15,160 nucleotides of DNA from Paracoccaceae bacterium (GTDB lineage: Bacteria > Pseudomonadota > Alphaproteobacteria > Rhodobacterales > Rhodobacteraceae): NCBI GenBank assembly GCA_016764835.1, contig JAESRD010000269.1:1-15160 (forward strand). Reading direction: 5' to 3'. The position numbers and the translations under genes were made by a program. Below the pieces are notes generated by a model, which made no database searches, had not been told where the DNA came from, and worked only from the letters and a program-made list of their open reading frames with translations. This document shows, piece by piece, positions 13,943-15,160 of the stretch (positions within the stretch are counted from its first letter, which is position 1; the number at the start of each line of letters is the position of its first letter).

Positions 13943-14812
13943 CTAGGCCCAATAAAGGCGCATAGGGTTATCGACGAGCAACTTTTGCCGTTGCTCTGGT
14001 GTGGGCGCGATCCGCCCGATGTGATCCACCAACAGGCCGTCATCGGGCATGTGGGATTTCATGTTTGGATGCGGCCAGTCGGTGCCCCAGATCACCCGGT
14101 CTGGGAAACGCGCAACGATATGCGCGCCAAATGCGACAGTGTCGTCGTAGGGCGGGCCGCCCGCTGACAGCCGTTCAGGGCAGGTGACCTTGGTCCAGAT
14201 ATTGTCATTCTCGTCCATCAGCCGAACAAAACGTTGAAAATCAGGATGGTCCACGCCTTTGGTCACGTCAGGACGGCCCATATGGTCAACCACAATCGTC
14301 GTTGGCAACTGGCGCAAGAAGGGCTCCAGCTCTTCAAGATCTTGGGCCTCGAAGTAAACGACGATATGCCAGCCCAGTGTTTTGATTTTTTCGGCAATGC
14401 CAAGGAAGACTTCTTTGGGCGTGTCATCGACCAGCCGTTTGACAAAGTTAAACCGCACGCCGCGCACACCGGCCGCGTCCATCTCAGCCAGCTCATCCAT
14501 GGTGATGTCTGGGCCAACCGTGGCAATGCCGCGCGCCATGCCGCCAGATGATTTTACTGCATCAATCATGGCCCGGTTATCTTTGCCGTGACAGGTGGCC
14601 TGCACCACCACATTGCGGGCAAAGCCCAGATAGTCGCGCAATTCAAAGAGCTTATCTTTGCCTGCATCGCAGGGTGTGTATTTGCGCTCTGGGGCAAATG
14701 GAAACGCGTCTGCCGGGCCAAAAATATGGCAATGGGCATCTACCGCGCCGGCGGGCAGCACGAGGTCGGGTTTCTTTGGGTTGGGGTGAAATACCAGCCA
14801 ATCGGAATCCAT
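13943..14812 (-). CDS. ligI: 2-Pyrone-4,6-dicarboxylate hydrolase
   Basis: The product has 289 residues and belongs to the amidohydrolase superfamily. It hydrolyses the lactone 2-pyrone-4,6-dicarboxylate to 4-oxalomesaconate, the central step after ligC in protocatechuate 4,5-cleavage. Visible motifs are DAHCHIFGP with the His27/His29 pair at the end of strand 1, His177 in VVDHMGRPD, and Asp245 in WGTDWPHPN. These correspond to the LigI active-site His-X-His, His180 and Asp248 with a shift of three to four residues. LigI works without a metal, unlike most of the superfamily. The TAGGAG ribosome site overlaps the galD stop codon, nine bases before the start, which implies coupling. Length is as usual for LigI. 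Confidence 0.93.
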   Translation of the reverse strand: MDSDWLVFHPNPKKPDLVLPAGAVDAHCHIFGPADAFPFAPERKYTPCDAGKDKLFELRDYLGFARNVVVQATCHGKDNRAMIDAVKSSGGMARGIATVGPDITMDELAEMDAAGVRGVRFNFVKRLVDDTPKEVFLGIAEKIKTLGWHIVVYFEAQDLEELEPFLRQLPTTIVVDHMGRPDVTKGVDHPDFQRFVRLMDENDNIWTKVTCPERLSAGGPPYDDTVAFGAHIVARFPDRVIWGTDWPHPNMKSHMPDDGLLVDHIGRIAPTPEQRQKLLVDNPMRLYWA

Positions 14813-14821
14813 GATCTTCTC

Positions 14822-15160
14822 CTAAGATGCGTATACAATGCCGTCCATAAGCCGCCGCGCTGTGCGCAATATCGCGGCCGAACTGACTGTGCCTTTGGTG
14901 TCTAAAGTCGCGACGACGGTCATCTCGCCGGTCGGGTGCTCTATGGCCATGGAGCGGGTCTCGCCGCGGCCAACCTGCGCCAGTGTCGCGGCCGGACTGC
15001 CCTTGAGCAAACAGGCCGTGGCGACGCTGACCGCACCCAAAACGCCGATGGTTTTGTGGCAGCGATGTGGGATGAACGTGCGGGTTGAGATCGCGCCGCC
15101 CTGTTTTGGCGCGCTGACCATGGTCATCTTCGGCACGGTTTTGGCCGAAACATCGCCCAG
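14822..15160 (-). CDS. galD: 4-Oxalomesaconate tautomerase (PrpF family), C-terminal part, cut by window edge
   Basis: The last 112 codons of a PrpF-family isomerase, open through the right edge. The fragment begins LGDVSAKTVPKMTMVSAPKQGG and continues through STRTFIPHRCHKTIGVLGAVSVATACLL, a typical C-terminal PrpF pattern. PrpF proteins share the DapF-like double fold and catalyse allylic isomerisation or tautomerisation without cofactor. Next to ligI, whose product is 4-oxalomesaconate, the likely reaction is conversion of that product before LigJ hydration (GalD or LigU type). Which of the two chemistries applies cannot be told from the C-terminus. 2-Methylaconitate isomerase is the alternative within the family, but no prp genes are near. 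The first part of the gene and its start are outside the window. Confidence 0.82.
   Translation of the reverse strand: MGDVSAKTVPKMTMVSAPKQGGAISTRTFIPHRCHKTIGVLGAVSVATACLLKGSPAATLAQVGRGETRSMAIEHPTGEMTVVATLDTKGTVSSAAILRTARRLMDGIVYAS

Overview
The window looks like a chromosomal piece of an alphaproteobacterium, most likely a marine Rhodobacterales/Roseobacter-type organism. Three things point that way: a ScfR-type short-chain acyl-CoA regulator, a symporter-histidine kinase fusion next to acetyl-CoA synthetase, and an orphan FliM/FliN-like protein. Coding density is high, genes are tightly packed, and GC is moderate. I see no rRNA, tRNA, CRISPR array, insertion sequence or phage gene. The species assignment is inference.

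Layout. (1) 1-6370, minus strand: one operon-like block transcribed from right to left. It runs Tat-exported periplasmic binding protein, livH, livM, livG, livF, then acetyl-CoA synthetase (cut by the left edge). A 238-base gap after the binding-protein gene carries a strong UUCG-capped hairpin and a 26-base-periodic series of small palindromes. (2) 6371-6595: divergent control region with a good promoter for the binding protein and several inverted repeats. (3) 6596-11572, plus strand: ScfR-type regulator, then behind its own promoter (TTGACA-17-GATAAA) a receiver-only response regulator, a small two-helix membrane protein, and an SSS-STAC-histidine kinase sensor. One missing base near 10121-10126 splits the sensor into two reading frames. 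(4) 11699-12637, plus strand: FliM/FliN C-terminal-domain protein. (5) 12711-15160, minus strand: part of a protocatechuate 4,5-cleavage operon, transcribed galD (partial), ligI, ligA, ligB.

How the genes may work together. Region 1-3 reads as a self-contained short-chain-carboxylate module: an ABC importer of the branched-chain amino acid (HAAT) family, the CoA ligase that would activate an imported acid, a transcription factor of a family that senses short-chain acyl-CoA, and a membrane sensor with a transporter-like domain of the CrbS/CbrA kind. The transporter's true substrate cannot be read from the sequence. The lig operon is a separate aromatic-catabolism unit, and its remaining genes (ligC, ligJ, ligK, transporter) must lie outside the window if present.

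Two single-base anomalies deserve attention: LivG has Glu in place of the Walker A lysine (GAA at 2406-2408), and the sensor kinase is frameshifted. Each could be a real loss of function, a population variant, or a sequencing/assembly error.
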